From Nocardioides ganghwensis (GTDB lineage: Bacteria; Actinomycetota; Actinomycetes; Propionibacteriales; Nocardioidaceae): a DNA stretch of 64,000 bases. The notes under the pieces are model-generated. The model searched no databases. It was not told the DNA's origin and saw nothing but the letters and a program-made list of their open reading frames with translations. Location: assembly GCF_014779655.1 (NCBI RefSeq), contig NZ_JACXYX010000006.1:1-64000 (forward strand). The letters run 5' to 3'. Every line of letters begins with the position of its first letter. The first letter of the stretch is position 1. The position numbers and the translations under genes were made by a program. Below, in pieces: positions 25,864 to 34,887 of the stretch.

Positions 25864-25920
25864 GCGTGCTCCTCGGGGAGGCGGGACGGGTCTGGGTGCG
25901 TGTCGCCCGGGGGCGACGTG

Positions 25921-26214
25921 TCAGACCAGTCCGGGAGCGCGCGGACGGACGGGGTGGTGCCCCACGTCGGTCGTCCGCCCGGCCAGCACCAGGGGCACGC
26001 AGGCGGCGCGGCGCCGCGGTCGCAGCGCGCGCAGGGTGGCGTCGGGGACCACGGCGGGCCCGTGGACACCGAGGAGCGCGGTCGCCGCAGCCAGGCTCGC
26101 CACGACCACGAGCGCCTCGGCCGACATCGCCGACACGGCGGAGGCGGTCGGTGCGAGCGAGATCGCCGCGACGACCGACGCCAGCGCGACGACCACGGTC
26201 CGGAGCACGGTCAC
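25921..26214 (-). CDS. Small membrane protein (resembles DUF6412), next to YidC paralog
   Basis: A 97-residue protein with two hydrophobic segments (about 5-25 and 30-52) and an Arg-rich C-terminal tail ([13 protein letters not shown]). It resembles the DUF6412 proteins found beside YidC-like genes in other actinobacteria, from memory. GTG 26214 lies 3 nt after the stop of the phosphohexomutase gene, so it is likely part of the same transcript. A functional link to the downstream YidC paralog is inferred from position only. Confidence 0.6.
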   Translation of the reverse strand: MTVLRTVVVALASVVAAISLAPTASAVSAMSAEALVVVASLAAATALLGVHGPAVVPDATLRALRPRRRAACVPLVLAGRTTDVGHHPVRPRAPGLV

Positions 26215-26217
26215 AGC

Positions 26218-27891
26218 CTAGCCGTGGGTGCCACCGAACGCGGCCCCGCGGAGGTCGGCCTTGATCGCGTCGAGGCGACCGGCGGCGGAGATGCGGGCCG
26301 CGTCGACGCCGCCCCCGCCGGAGCCGGCCTCGACGGGGATGACGACCTCGAGGTAGCACTTCACCTTGGGTTCGGTGCCGCTCGGGCGCACGATCACCCG
26401 CGCGCCCTCGGCCAGGGAGTAGCGCAGTCCGTCGGTCGGCGGCAGGGCGGCGGAGCCCTCGGACAGGTCCTCGGCCCTCTCGACCGCGAGCCCGCCGAGC
26501 GTCGTCGGGGGCGTCGCGCGCAGGCGCTCCATCGTGGCGGCGATCTCGGAGAGGTCCTCGAAGCGCACCGACAGCTGGTCGGTCGCGTGCAGCCCGTGCT
26601 GGTGGGCGATGTCGTCGAGGACGTCGGTCAGTCCGCGACCCTCGGCCTTGGCCTGCGCGGCGAGCTCGCAGACCAGCAGCAGTGCCGAGACGCCGTCCTT
26701 GTCCTTCACGTGCTCGGGGTCGCAGCAGTAGCCGAGCGCCTCCTCGTAGCCGAAGGCCAGGTTCTCGACGCGGCCGATCCACTTGAAGCCGGTGAGCGTC
26801 TCCTCGTGCGGCTGGCCGGCCGCGGCCGCCATCTTGCCGAGGAGGCTGGAGGACACGATCGAGTTGGCGTACGTCCCCCGCCGTCCGCGAGCAAGGAGGT
26901 GGTGGGCCAGCAGCGCGCCGACCTCGTCGCCGCGGAGCATCCGCCAGCCGTGGGCGTCGGGCACCGCGACCGCGCACCGGTCGGCGTCGGGGTCGTTGGC
27001 CACGACCAGGTCGGCGCCCGTCTTCTCGGCGAGGGCCATGGCGAGGTCCATCGCACCCGGCTCCTCCGGGTTGGGGAAGGAGACGGTCGGGAAGTCGGGG
27101 TCGGGGTGCTCCTGCTCCTCGACGATGTCGGGCGCGTCGAAGCCCGCGGTCTCCAGCACCTGCGCGACCGTCGTGCCGCCGACACCGTGGAGGGGGGTGT
27201 AGACGATGCGCAGGTCGCGCGGGCCGTCCTCGGCGAGTCCGGCGACCGTGTCGAGGTAGCGGTCGACGATCTCCTCGCCGACGAGTCGGCCGGCGTCGCC
27301 GCGGGGCAGGTCGGCCAGCGGGCCGACGGCGGCGATCCGCTCGGCGATCTGGATGTCGGCCGGCGGGACGATCTGGCTGCCGTCGCCGAGGTAGACCTTG
27401 TAGCCGTTGTCCTGGGGCGGGTTGTGGCTCGCGGTGACCATGACGCCGGCGGCGCAGCCGAGCTCGCGGATCGCGAAGGCGAGGAGCGGCGTGGGGAGCG
27501 TGCGCGGCATGACGAGCGCCTTGAAGCCGGCCCCCGTCATGATCTCGGCGGTGTCGCGGGCGAACACGTCGGAGTTGTGGCGGGCGTCGAAGCCGATCAC
27601 CACCGACCCGCCGCTGTGGCCGGTGTCCTCGAGGTACGCCGCGAGGCCGGCCGCGGCGCGGGTGACCACGACGCGGTTCATCCGGTTGGGGCCTGCACCC
27701 AGGGCGCCGCGCAGGCCCGCCGTGCCGAACTCGAGGGTCCCGGCGAAGCGGTCGGCGAGGTCGGTGTCCTCGCCGCGCTCGGCGGCGGCGACGACCGCCT
27801 CCAGCTCGGCGCGGGTCTGCTGGTCGGGGTCCTCGGCGGCCCACGCGCGGGCGCGCTCGAGCAGGTCGGTGTCGGTCGGCGTCGCGGTCAT
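26218..27891 (-). CDS. Phosphoglucomutase/phosphomannomutase family protein
   Basis: A 557-residue alpha-D-phosphohexomutase. TASHNPPQDNGYKVY carries the phosphoserine; NDPDADRCAV is the metal loop; GDEVGALLAHHLL and the sugar-binding region follow; RPSGTEPKVKCYLE is the phosphate-binding loop. Length and the FGTAGLRG N-terminus fit the PgcA/PmmB branch, which includes enzymes acting on glucose-1-P, mannose-1-P and possibly pentose-1-P. With deoA, deoC and a nucleoside phosphorylase in the window, a pentose role is conceivable but unproven. ATG 27891 overlaps the stop of the second glycerol kinase (ATGA). Confidence 0.92.
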   Translation of the reverse strand: MTATPTDTDLLERARAWAAEDPDQQTRAELEAVVAAAERGEDTDLADRFAGTLEFGTAGLRGALGAGPNRMNRVVVTRAAAGLAAYLEDTGHSGGSVVIGFDARHNSDVFARDTAEIMTGAGFKALVMPRTLPTPLLAFAIRELGCAAGVMVTASHNPPQDNGYKVYLGDGSQIVPPADIQIAERIAAVGPLADLPRGDAGRLVGEEIVDRYLDTVAGLAEDGPRDLRIVYTPLHGVGGTTVAQVLETAGFDAPDIVEEQEHPDPDFPTVSFPNPEEPGAMDLAMALAEKTGADLVVANDPDADRCAVAVPDAHGWRMLRGDEVGALLAHHLLARGRRGTYANSIVSSSLLGKMAAAAGQPHEETLTGFKWIGRVENLAFGYEEALGYCCDPEHVKDKDGVSALLLVCELAAQAKAEGRGLTDVLDDIAHQHGLHATDQLSVRFEDLSEIAATMERLRATPPTTLGGLAVERAEDLSEGSAALPPTDGLRYSLAEGARVIVRPSGTEPKVKCYLEVVIPVEAGSGGGGVDAARISAAGRLDAIKADLRGAAFGGTHG

Positions 27892-29396
27892 GGACGGACG
27901 GTATCGCTGATGTCCATCCATCCCTGCGCCCGCTCCACGGCGCTCGCCCAGCGTGCTCGCTCCCGCTCGCGCGTCTCGTGGTCCATCGCCGGCTCCCAGC
28001 TGCACGCCCGGCGCCACAGGCGGCTCAGGGTGTCGAGGTCGGGCCACACGCCCGCGCTCAGTCCCGCGGCGTACGCAGCACCCACCGACACCGTCTCGGA
28101 GTAGAGGGGTCGCTCGATGCGGAGGTCGAGGACGTCGGCGACGGTCTGCATCAGGAGGTGGTTGGTCGTCATGCCCCCGTCCACGCGGAGCGACGGCAGC
28201 GGCTGGTCGACGACACCCTGGATCGCCGCCACGACGTCGGCGGTCTGCCACGCAGCGGCCTCGAGGACGCCGCGAGCGAGGTGGCCGCGGTTGACGAAGG
28301 AGGTCAGGCCGACGATGACGCCGCGCGCCGCCGGGTCCCAGCGGGGGGCGTACAACCCCGAGAAGGCAGGAACGACGTAGCAGCCGCCGTTGTCGTCCAC
28401 CGACGCCGCGAGCGTCTCGATCCCCGGCGCCGTGGCAACGAGTCCCAGGCTGTCGCGGCACCACTGGACGAGCGAGCCGGTGACCGCCACCGATCCCTCG
28501 AGGGCGAAGACGGGTTTCTCCCCCGGGAGCACGTAGGCGACGGTCGACAGCAGCCCGGCTTGCGAGCGCTGCGGGACGACCCCGGTGTTGACCAGGAGGA
28601 AGGCTCCGGTGCCGAAGGTGCACTTGCTCTGGCCGACCTCGAAGCAGGTCTGCCCGAACAGCGCCGCCTGCTGGTCACCCATCGCCGCGGTGATCGGGAC
28701 GCCGGGCAGCACGTCGCTGCACTTCCCGTAGGTCTCCGCCGTGGTGCGGATCTCGGGGAGCACGCGCTCGGGTATCCCGAACACGGCCAGCATGTGCGGG
28801 TCCCAGTCGAGGTCCTCGATGTTCATGAGGTTCGTCCGGCTCGCGTTGGTCACGTCGGTGACGTGGACCCCTGCAAGGTTCCAGATGAGCCAGGACTCCA
28901 TCGTGCCGAACGCGACCTCGCCGCGCAGGCAGCGCTCCTCGAGGTCCGGGACGGTGTCGAGCAGCCAGCGCAGGCGGGAGGCGGCGAAGTAGGTGGACGG
29001 CGGGATCCCGGTGGCGCGGAGCACGTCGTCGTGGTGGCCATCGGCGACGATCCGGTCGACCACGACCGAGGCCCGGGTGTCCTCCCAGGTGATCACCGGC
29101 GACAACGGCTGGCCGGTGGCGCGGTCCCACACCAGGCATGACTCGCGCTGGTTGGCGATCCCGAGCGCCACCACGTCGGCCGGAGTCGCGCCGGCGTCGG
29201 CCAGGGCCTCCGGCACCACGCGGCGGACGTTGGCCCAGATCTCGGTCGCATCGTGCTCGGACCACCCGGGCCTCGGGTGGTGCTGGGCGTGCTGCCGCTG
29301 CGCCATGCTCACCAGCTGGGCGGACTCGTCGAAGAGCAGGCACCGGGTGGAGCCGGTGCCCTGGTCGATGGCCGCCACCAGGCGGGGGACGGTCAT
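27888..29396 (-). CDS. glpK: Second glycerol kinase (FGGY family)
   Basis: A 502-residue FGGY kinase phosphorylating glycerol to sn-glycerol-3-phosphate. The glycerol-contact residues known from E. coli GlpK are retained (Arg-Glu in NQRES, Trp in TWEDTR, Tyr in STYFAAS, Asp-Gln in MGDQQAALFGQ), and ATP-site motifs DQGTGSTR and FGTGAFLLVNTG are present. It differs from the first glycerol kinase in several otherwise constant spots (QRES for QRET, WED for WQD), so kinetics or regulation may differ. It sits directly after an IclR gene (4-nt overlap) and before phosphohexomutase (4-nt overlap), in the tail of the glp operon. Confidence 0.88.
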   Translation of the reverse strand: MTVPRLVAAIDQGTGSTRCLLFDESAQLVSMAQRQHAQHHPRPGWSEHDATEIWANVRRVVPEALADAGATPADVVALGIANQRESCLVWDRATGQPLSPVITWEDTRASVVVDRIVADGHHDDVLRATGIPPSTYFAASRLRWLLDTVPDLEERCLRGEVAFGTMESWLIWNLAGVHVTDVTNASRTNLMNIEDLDWDPHMLAVFGIPERVLPEIRTTAETYGKCSDVLPGVPITAAMGDQQAALFGQTCFEVGQSKCTFGTGAFLLVNTGVVPQRSQAGLLSTVAYVLPGEKPVFALEGSVAVTGSLVQWCRDSLGLVATAPGIETLAASVDDNGGCYVVPAFSGLYAPRWDPAARGVIVGLTSFVNRGHLARGVLEAAAWQTADVVAAIQGVVDQPLPSLRVDGGMTTNHLLMQTVADVLDLRIERPLYSETVSVGAAYAAGLSAGVWPDLDTLSRLWRRACSWEPAMDHETRERERARWASAVERAQGWMDISDTVRP

Positions 29397-30145
29397 GCCG
29401 AGATCCACAGCGTGCGGGAGACGGAGCCGGCGGCCCGGACGAGGGGAGTCACCAGGTCGGGGCGCCCGTTGCCGGATGGCAGCTCCTGGCGTGGGCCGAG
29501 CACCGCCAGGGCGGCGGCTGTGTCCCCGAGGGAGTCCCGGACGGGTACGGCGACCGAGGAGACGTCGGGGTAGTACTCGCCGACCTCCATGGCGTAGCCG
29601 TCGCGCCTGACCCGGTCGAGCTCGGCCTCGAGCTCGACCCCCTCCACCAGGGTGTGACGGGTGAAGCGCTCCGGGCGCGCCGCTGCGGCGACCGGCTCCG
29701 GCGTGGCGTTCGCGAGGAGCACCTTCCCGCTGGCGGTGGCGTGGAGCGGCATCTCCTCGCCCACGCGCAGCCGCTGCGGGCTGTTGTCGGGCCGGTAGAC
29801 GTGCTGCACCACCACCGCGGCGCTGCCCTGGATCCTGACGAGGTGGACCTCGAGCCCGGTCTCGGCCGCCAACGCATCCATCCACGGGGTCGCCGCGCTG
29901 CGCAGGTCGGCGACGTCGAGGGACTGCGCGATGCCTGCCAGCGCGCGGGACACGCGGTAGGCCCCGGTGGGCCGGTCCTGCTCGACCCACCCCACCGAGC
30001 GCAGCGTGGAGAGCAGCCCGTGGACCGTCGTCTTCGGCAGGTCGACCGCGGCGGCGATGTCCGCGAGCCCGAGGGGACGGCTGGCAGAGGCCACCACCGT
30101 GAGGACGGCGGCGGCTCGCTCGACCGCCTGCACGTTGCCCGGCAC
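29393..30145 (-). CDS. IclR family regulator, probable glycerol repressor (GylR-like)
   Basis: A 250-residue IclR protein: winged HTH at about 5-65 (AAVLTVVASASRPLGLADIAAAVDLPKTTVHGLLSTL) and a C-terminal effector domain (HATASGKVLLA, GYAMEVGEY). Its position between glpD and the second glpK, with a 4-nt overlap to the latter, makes it the likely regulator of the glycerol genes, as GylR is in Streptomyces. Start GTG 30145 gives the family-typical short N-terminus. A candidate operator is the perfect inverted repeat upstream of glpF. The inducer is presumably glycerol or glycerol-3-phosphate (inference). Confidence 0.88.
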   Translation of the reverse strand: MPGNVQAVERAAAVLTVVASASRPLGLADIAAAVDLPKTTVHGLLSTLRSVGWVEQDRPTGAYRVSRALAGIAQSLDVADLRSAATPWMDALAAETGLEVHLVRIQGSAAVVVQHVYRPDNSPQRLRVGEEMPLHATASGKVLLANATPEPVAAAARPERFTRHTLVEGVELEAELDRVRRDGYAMEVGEYYPDVSSVAVPVRDSLGDTAAALAVLGPRQELPSGNGRPDLVTPLVRAAGSVSRTLWISA

Positions 30146-30183
30146 GGGTCAGGGCTCCCGACGGGGGACTGTGGCGGACGCGG

Positions 30184-31902
30184 TCACGACAGCGCCCGCC
30201 CGACGGAGCGCTTGCGGATGTCCGGAGCGACCAGCCGTTCGGCGTTGGCGTCGAGGTCGTGCTCCGCCCGCTGCGACTCCCGCTCGGCCGCGACGCGCGC
30301 GGCGTACGCCTCGACCTCGTCCGCGACCCGCTCCTCGTCCCAGCCGAGGACCGCGCCCACCAGCGCGGCCGTGGCCGGCGCGCACGCCACGCCACGGTCG
30401 GGGGTCTCGATCGAGATCCGGGTGCGCCGGGCGAGGACGTCGTCGAGGTGCAGGGCACCCTCGTGGGTGGCCGCGTAGCGGATCTCGGCGCGCAGGTACT
30501 CCGGGGCGCCCTCCAGCGGCTCCCACAGGTCCGGCTCGGCAGCCGCGAGGTCGAACAGCTCGTGGACCAGCGAGCCGTAGCGGTCGAGCAGGCGGCGTAC
30601 CCGCCACTCAGGCAGTCCGCTGGTCGCGGCGAGCCGCGGGACCTGGTGCACCAGCGCGGCATAGCCCTCGGCCCCCAGCAGCGGGATGTCGGCGGTGACA
30701 CTGTCGGGCACGGGCCCCGGAAGGTCCTCGGCGGCCAGGTCGACGGCGTCCGCGGCCATCACGCGGTAGGTCGTGTACTTCCCGCCGGCCACGGACACGA
30801 GTCCGGGCTGCGAGCGGGCGACGGCGTGCTCGCGCGAGAGCTGTGATGTCGAGTCGCTCTCCCCGGCCAGGAGCGGACGCAGCCCGGCGTACACCCCCTC
30901 GATGTCGTCGTGGGTGAGGGGGGAGGTCAGCACCGTGTTGACCTGGTCGAGGATGTAGTCGATGTCGGCCCGGCTCGCCGCTGGGTGGGACAGGTCGAGG
31001 TTCCAGTCGGTGTCGGTCGTGCCCACGATCCAGTGGGTGCCCCACGGAATCACGAAGAGCACCGACTTCTCGGTGCGCAGGATCAGGCCGGTCTCCGACG
31101 GGATCCGGTGCCGCGGCACCACCAGGTGCACGCCCTTGGAGGCACGGACGCGGAACCGTCCCCCGGCGCCCGAGAGTGCTTGGACGGAATCGGTCCACAC
31201 GCCGGAGGCGTTGACGACCACCGAGGAACGCACGGCACCGGTCCGGCCGGTCTCGACGTCCTTCAGGAGCGCGCCCACCACACGCTCACCGACCCGTTCG
31301 AAGTCGGTGACCTGCACCGAGGTCGCGACGGTGGCTCCGTACGCGGCCGCGGTGCGTGCCACCATCATGGTGTGGCGGGCATCGTCGGCCTGGGCGTCGT
31401 AGTAGCGCAGGGCGCCGACCAGCGCGTCCGGGCGCAGTGCGGGCGCGAGCCGCAGCGCCCCACGGCGCGACAGCTGGGAGTGACCGGGAACCGATCGCGC
31501 TCCGCCCATCGTGTCGTAGAGGGTCAGGCCCGCGGTGACGTAGGGCCGCTCCCACCACCGGCGCGCGAGCGGGTAGAGGAAGGAGACGGGCTTGACGAGG
31601 TGCGGGGCGAGCCGGGTGAGCATCAGCTCCCGCTCGCGCAGGGCCTCGCGCACCAGGCCGAAGTTCAGCTGCTCGAGGTAGCGGAGTCCGCCGTGGAAGA
31701 GCTTGGAGGAGCGCGAGGAGGTGCCGCTCGCCAGGTCAGCCTGCTCGACGAGCGCGACCCTGAGTCCGCGGGTGGCGGCGTCGAGCGCGATGCCTGCCCC
31801 GGTGACCCCGCCGCCGACGACGAGCAGGTCGAAGCGTCCGCCGTCGAGGGTCTGCCAGGCCTGCTCGCGGTAGGTGGGGTCCAGAGGTCGGGTGGTGGTC
31901 AC
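30184..31902 (-). CDS. glpD: Aerobic glycerol-3-phosphate dehydrogenase
   Basis: A 572-residue FAD enzyme oxidising glycerol-3-phosphate to dihydroxyacetone phosphate and passing electrons to quinone at the membrane. FAD-binding LLVVGGGVTGAGIALDAA is near the N-terminus, SSRSSKLFHGGLRYLE is the family signature, and GTTDTDWNLDLSHP and the SVAGGKYTTYRVMA block follow. The C-terminal cap domain carries EIRYAATHEGALHLDDVLARRTR. Start GTG 31902 is supported by AAGGAG 7-12 nt upstream. It lies 116 bp after glpK, with two hairpins in the gap that may lower its expression relative to glpF-glpK. Confidence 0.95.
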   Translation of the reverse strand: MTTTRPLDPTYREQAWQTLDGGRFDLLVVGGGVTGAGIALDAATRGLRVALVEQADLASGTSSRSSKLFHGGLRYLEQLNFGLVREALRERELMLTRLAPHLVKPVSFLYPLARRWWERPYVTAGLTLYDTMGGARSVPGHSQLSRRGALRLAPALRPDALVGALRYYDAQADDARHTMMVARTAAAYGATVATSVQVTDFERVGERVVGALLKDVETGRTGAVRSSVVVNASGVWTDSVQALSGAGGRFRVRASKGVHLVVPRHRIPSETGLILRTEKSVLFVIPWGTHWIVGTTDTDWNLDLSHPAASRADIDYILDQVNTVLTSPLTHDDIEGVYAGLRPLLAGESDSTSQLSREHAVARSQPGLVSVAGGKYTTYRVMAADAVDLAAEDLPGPVPDSVTADIPLLGAEGYAALVHQVPRLAATSGLPEWRVRRLLDRYGSLVHELFDLAAAEPDLWEPLEGAPEYLRAEIRYAATHEGALHLDDVLARRTRISIETPDRGVACAPATAALVGAVLGWDEERVADEVEAYAARVAAERESQRAEHDLDANAERLVAPDIRKRSVGRALS

Positions 31903-31930
31903 GCGTTTGTCTCCTTCGGTCTCTTCTCTG

Positions 31931-31961
31931 GCGGCAGGTGCCCTGCGGATTCACCTGCCGC
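31931..31961. repeat. Inverted repeat between glpK and glpD
   Basis: A perfect 10-bp stem (GCGGCAGGTG / CACCTGCCGC) with an 11-nt loop. There is no T-run after it on the minus strand. It may attenuate read-through into glpD or protect the 3' end of the upstream mRNA. Confidence 0.5.
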
Positions 31962-31983
31962 GAACTTTCTTGCCACGGGCTCC

Positions 31984-32012
31984 GGCGCCGGACGCGTGAC
32001 GCGCCCGGCGCC
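31984..32012. terminator. Hairpin directly after glpK
   Basis: A 13-bp GC-rich stem with one G-U wobble and a 3-nt loop begins 6 nt past the glpK stop. A partial terminator, or an mRNA-stabilising element, between glpF-glpK and glpD is likely. Confidence 0.55.
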
Positions 32013-32018
32013 GATCCG

Positions 32019-33539
32019 TCACTCGACGTCGTCGTCGACCCAGTCGAGGGTCTTGGTGACGGCCTTCCTCCAGTTGCGGTAGAGACGCTCGCGCTCGCGC
32101 TCGTCCATCTGCGGCTTCCAGCGCTTGTCCTCGCCCCAGTTGGCGGTGATGTCCGCGGTGCTGTCCCAGTAACCGATCGCGAGACCGGCTGCGTACGCGG
32201 CTCCGAGGGCCGTGGTCTCCGCCACCTTGGGCCGGACCACGTCCACGCCGAGGATGTCGGCCTGGAACTGCATGAGCGTCTCGTTGACCACCATGCCGCC
32301 GTCGACCTTGAGCTCGGTGAGGGGGACCCCGGAGTCGGCGTTCATCGCGTCGAGCACCTCACGTGTCTGGAAGGCGGTCGCCTCGAGCACGGCCCGCGCG
32401 ATGTGGCCCTTGTTGACGTAGCGGGTCAGGCCGACCAGGCCGCCTCGGGCGTCGGGACGCCAGTGCGGCGCGAACAGCCCGGAGAAGGCGGGCACGAAGT
32501 AGGCGCCGCCGTTGTCCTCCACGGTGAGGGCGAGCTGCTCGATCTCGGGAGCGCTGGTGATGAGCCCGAGGTTGTCGCGGATCCACTGGACCAGGGATCC
32601 GGTCACCGCGATCGAGCCCTCGAGGGCGTAGACCGGCTCCTGGTCGCCGACCTTGTAGCAGACGGTCGTGAGCAGGCCGTTCTCGCTGGGCACCTGCTCG
32701 GTGCCGGTGTTGAGGAGCATGAAGTTGCCCGTGCCGTAGGTGTTCTTGGCCATGCCCTTCTCCAGGCACGCCTGGCCGAACGTCGCGGCCTGCTGGTCGC
32801 CGAGGATGCCGGAGACCGGTGTGCCCTTCAGCACGCCCGGACGGCACTCGCCGTAGACCTCCGACGAGGAGCGGATCTCCGGCAGCATCGACGTCGGGAT
32901 GCCCATGTCGGCGGCGATCGACTCGTCCCAGTCCAGGGTCGACAGGTCCATGAGCATGGTGCGGCTGGCGTTGGTCACGTCGGTGACGTGCACCCCGTCG
33001 TGCTCCGCGCCGCCGGTCAGGTTCCAGAGCACCCACGTGTCGGTGTTGCCGAACAGCAGGTCGCCGGCCTCGGCCTTCTCCCGGGCACCTTCGACGTTGT
33101 CGAGGATCCACCGCACCTTGGGACCGGAGAAGTAGGTCGCGAGCGGCAGTCCGCAGGTCTTCTTGTAGCGCTCCACGCCGCCGTTGGCGGCGAGCTCGTC
33201 GACGATCTTCTGGGTGCGGGTGTCCTGCCAGACGATCGCGTTGTAGACGGGCTGGCCCGTCCTGCGGTCCCACACGATCGCGGTCTCGCGCTGGTTGGTG
33301 ATGCCGACGGCGGCGATGTTGCCGCTGTTGAGGTTGGCCTTCGACAGCGCGCCGCCGATGACCTTGCGGGTGTTGTCCCAGATCTCGATGCCGTCGTGCT
33401 CGACCCAGCCGGCACGCGGGAAGATCTGCTGGTGCTCGATCTGGTCGACCGCGACCACGTCGGCGTGCTGGTCGAAGATCATGGCGCGGGTCGAGGTGGT
33501 GCCCTGGTCGATGGCCAGGATGTAGGTGGGGTCGGTCAT
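32019..33539 (-). CDS. glpK: Glycerol kinase
   Basis: A 506-residue glycerol kinase with canonical sequence throughout: [13 protein letters not shown] (phosphate loop), [59 protein letters not shown] and [20 protein letters not shown] precedes ATG 33539. It follows glpF by 68 bp and is followed by glpD, giving the usual uptake-phosphorylation-oxidation order. It is the housekeeping copy by sequence; the second copy lies 2.6 kb further along the same operon. Confidence 0.96.
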   Translation of the reverse strand: MTDPTYILAIDQGTTSTRAMIFDQHADVVAVDQIEHQQIFPRAGWVEHDGIEIWDNTRKVIGGALSKANLNSGNIAAVGITNQRETAIVWDRRTGQPVYNAIVWQDTRTQKIVDELAANGGVERYKKTCGLPLATYFSGPKVRWILDNVEGAREKAEAGDLLFGNTDTWVLWNLTGGAEHDGVHVTDVTNASRTMLMDLSTLDWDESIAADMGIPTSMLPEIRSSSEVYGECRPGVLKGTPVSGILGDQQAATFGQACLEKGMAKNTYGTGNFMLLNTGTEQVPSENGLLTTVCYKVGDQEPVYALEGSIAVTGSLVQWIRDNLGLITSAPEIEQLALTVEDNGGAYFVPAFSGLFAPHWRPDARGGLVGLTRYVNKGHIARAVLEATAFQTREVLDAMNADSGVPLTELKVDGGMVVNETLMQFQADILGVDVVRPKVAETTALGAAYAAGLAIGYWDSTADITANWGEDKRWKPQMDERERERLYRNWRKAVTKTLDWVDDDVE

Positions 33540-33607
33540 GGAGTGCTCCTCGTGTGGGGATGGGCTGTTTCAGGGCGGGTCGGGCGACCCGACCGTGCGG
33601 GAGTGGG

Positions 33608-34315
33608 TCAGACGTATCCGACGGCGCCGGCGACCAGGCCGCCGAGGACGCCTCCGACGACGGGCCCGGCGACGGGCACCCAGGCGTACCACCACCCGCT
33701 GGAGCCCTTGCCCGGGATGGGCAGCACGGCGTGGGCGATGCGCGGGCCGAGGTCGCGGGCGGGGTTGATGGCATAGCCGGTCGGACCGCCGAGGCTGGCG
33801 CCGATGCCGACGACGAGGAGCGCGACGGCCAGCGGGCCGAGCTCACTCGGGGTGTTGCCGAACGAGATGATCACGAAGACCAGCACGAACGTGCCGACGA
33901 CCTCGGTGACGAGGTTCCACGCAGGCTTGCGGATCGCCGGCATGGTGCTGAACACGGCGAGCTTCTCGTCCGCGCCGGCGTCGGTGAAGTGCTCCTTGTA
34001 CGCCGCCCAGGCCAGGACGGCCCCGACGAAGGCGCCGACCATCTGACCGCCGATGTAGACGGCGACCTCGCCGGCCGACAGCTCGGCACCGGAGGCGACG
34101 AGTCCCAGGGTGACGGCGGGGTTGAGGTGCGCCCCGGACTTGTAGGCCACGAAGACGCCGGCGAATACGGCGATCCCCCAGCCGAAGTTGATCATCAAGA
34201 AGCCGCCGCCGTTGCCGTTGGTGCGCGGCAGCACGGCGTTGGCGACGACGCCGCAACCGAGGAGCAGCAGCGTGGCCGTCCCGAGTATCTCGGGAAGAAA
34301 GATGTCGGTGAACAC
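33608..34315 (-). CDS. glpF: Glycerol facilitator (aquaglyceroporin)
   Basis: A 235-residue MIP channel with six membrane helices and two half-helices. Both NPA boxes are intact: HLNPAVT (N65-P66-A67) and INPARDLGPR (N184-P185-A186). The Asp after the second NPAR is the marker of glycerol-conducting rather than water-only channels. Start GTG 34315 is supported by AGGAAGGG upstream. First gene of the glp operon; a perfect inverted repeat lies about 90 bp upstream. Confidence 0.94.
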   Translation of the reverse strand: MFTDIFLPEILGTATLLLLGCGVVANAVLPRTNGNGGGFLMINFGWGIAVFAGVFVAYKSGAHLNPAVTLGLVASGAELSAGEVAVYIGGQMVGAFVGAVLAWAAYKEHFTDAGADEKLAVFSTMPAIRKPAWNLVTEVVGTFVLVFVIISFGNTPSELGPLAVALLVVGIGASLGGPTGYAINPARDLGPRIAHAVLPIPGKGSSGWWYAWVPVAGPVVGGVLGGLVAGAVGYV

Positions 34316-34403
34316 GGTCTTGTCCCTTCCTGGTGAGCCGTCGCGAGGGAGCGCGACGAGATGCGACGAGGATGGGAGTGACGTGGGCCACATCTCCACC
34401 GAC

Positions 34404-34426
34404 CGCGTTCGACATCGTCGAACGCG
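34404..34426. promoter_or_regulatory. Probable IclR/GylR operator upstream of glpF
   Basis: Perfect 10-bp arms CGCGTTCGAC and GTCGAACGCG separated by ATC. The core TTCGAC-N3-GTCGAA has the size and dyad expected for IclR-family sites, and the only nearby IclR gene is in the glp operon it would control. Confidence 0.65.
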
Positions 34427-34498
34427 CGATCGGTCACGCTCGGCCCACCGCGAACGAGCGCCGGGCCTGATGTCGGAGGGCCGTGCCACGATCGCGAC

Positions 34499-34870
34499 AT
34501 GATCGATCACCTGGGCATCAACTGCACCGACCTGTCGCGGGCCGCGGCGTTCTACGACCGCGTCCTCGGCGTGCTGGGTCATCGCCGCGTCCTGGACGTC
34601 GGTGTCGCCATCGGCTACGGCACCGAGGGGCCCGACTTCTGGATCAGCACCTTCGAGGGCGTCGGCCCCAACAGGGAGGTCCACGTGGCCTTCACCGCCC
34701 CCGACGCCGCGACGGTCCGCGCCTGGCACGCGGAGGCCCTCGCTGCCGGAGCCGAGTCGCTCCACGAGCCGCGCCTGTGGCCGGAGTACCACCCCGGCTA
34801 CTACGGCGCGTTCGTGCGCGACACCGAGGGCAACAACATCGAGGCGGTCTGCCACACCGGCGACAGCTGA
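34499..34870 (+). CDS. VOC superfamily (glyoxalase/bleomycin-resistance-like) protein
   Basis: A 123-residue single-module VOC protein: IDHLGINCTDLSRAAAFYDRVLGVLGH at the N-terminus (metal His 4), VHVAFTAPDAATVRAWHAEALAAGAE, and DTEGNNIEAVCH at the C-terminus with the metal Glu. It could be an isomerase, dioxygenase or binding protein; the substrate cannot be told. ATG 34499 lies 6 nt after CACGAT, a possible leaderless -10. It diverges from glpF. Confidence 0.85.
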   Translation: MIDHLGINCTDLSRAAAFYDRVLGVLGHRRVLDVGVAIGYGTEGPDFWISTFEGVGPNREVHVAFTAPDAATVRAWHAEALAAGAESLHEPRLWPEYHPGYYGAFVRDTEGNNIEAVCHTGDS

Positions 34871-34887
34871 GCGATCGGCCCGTCGCC

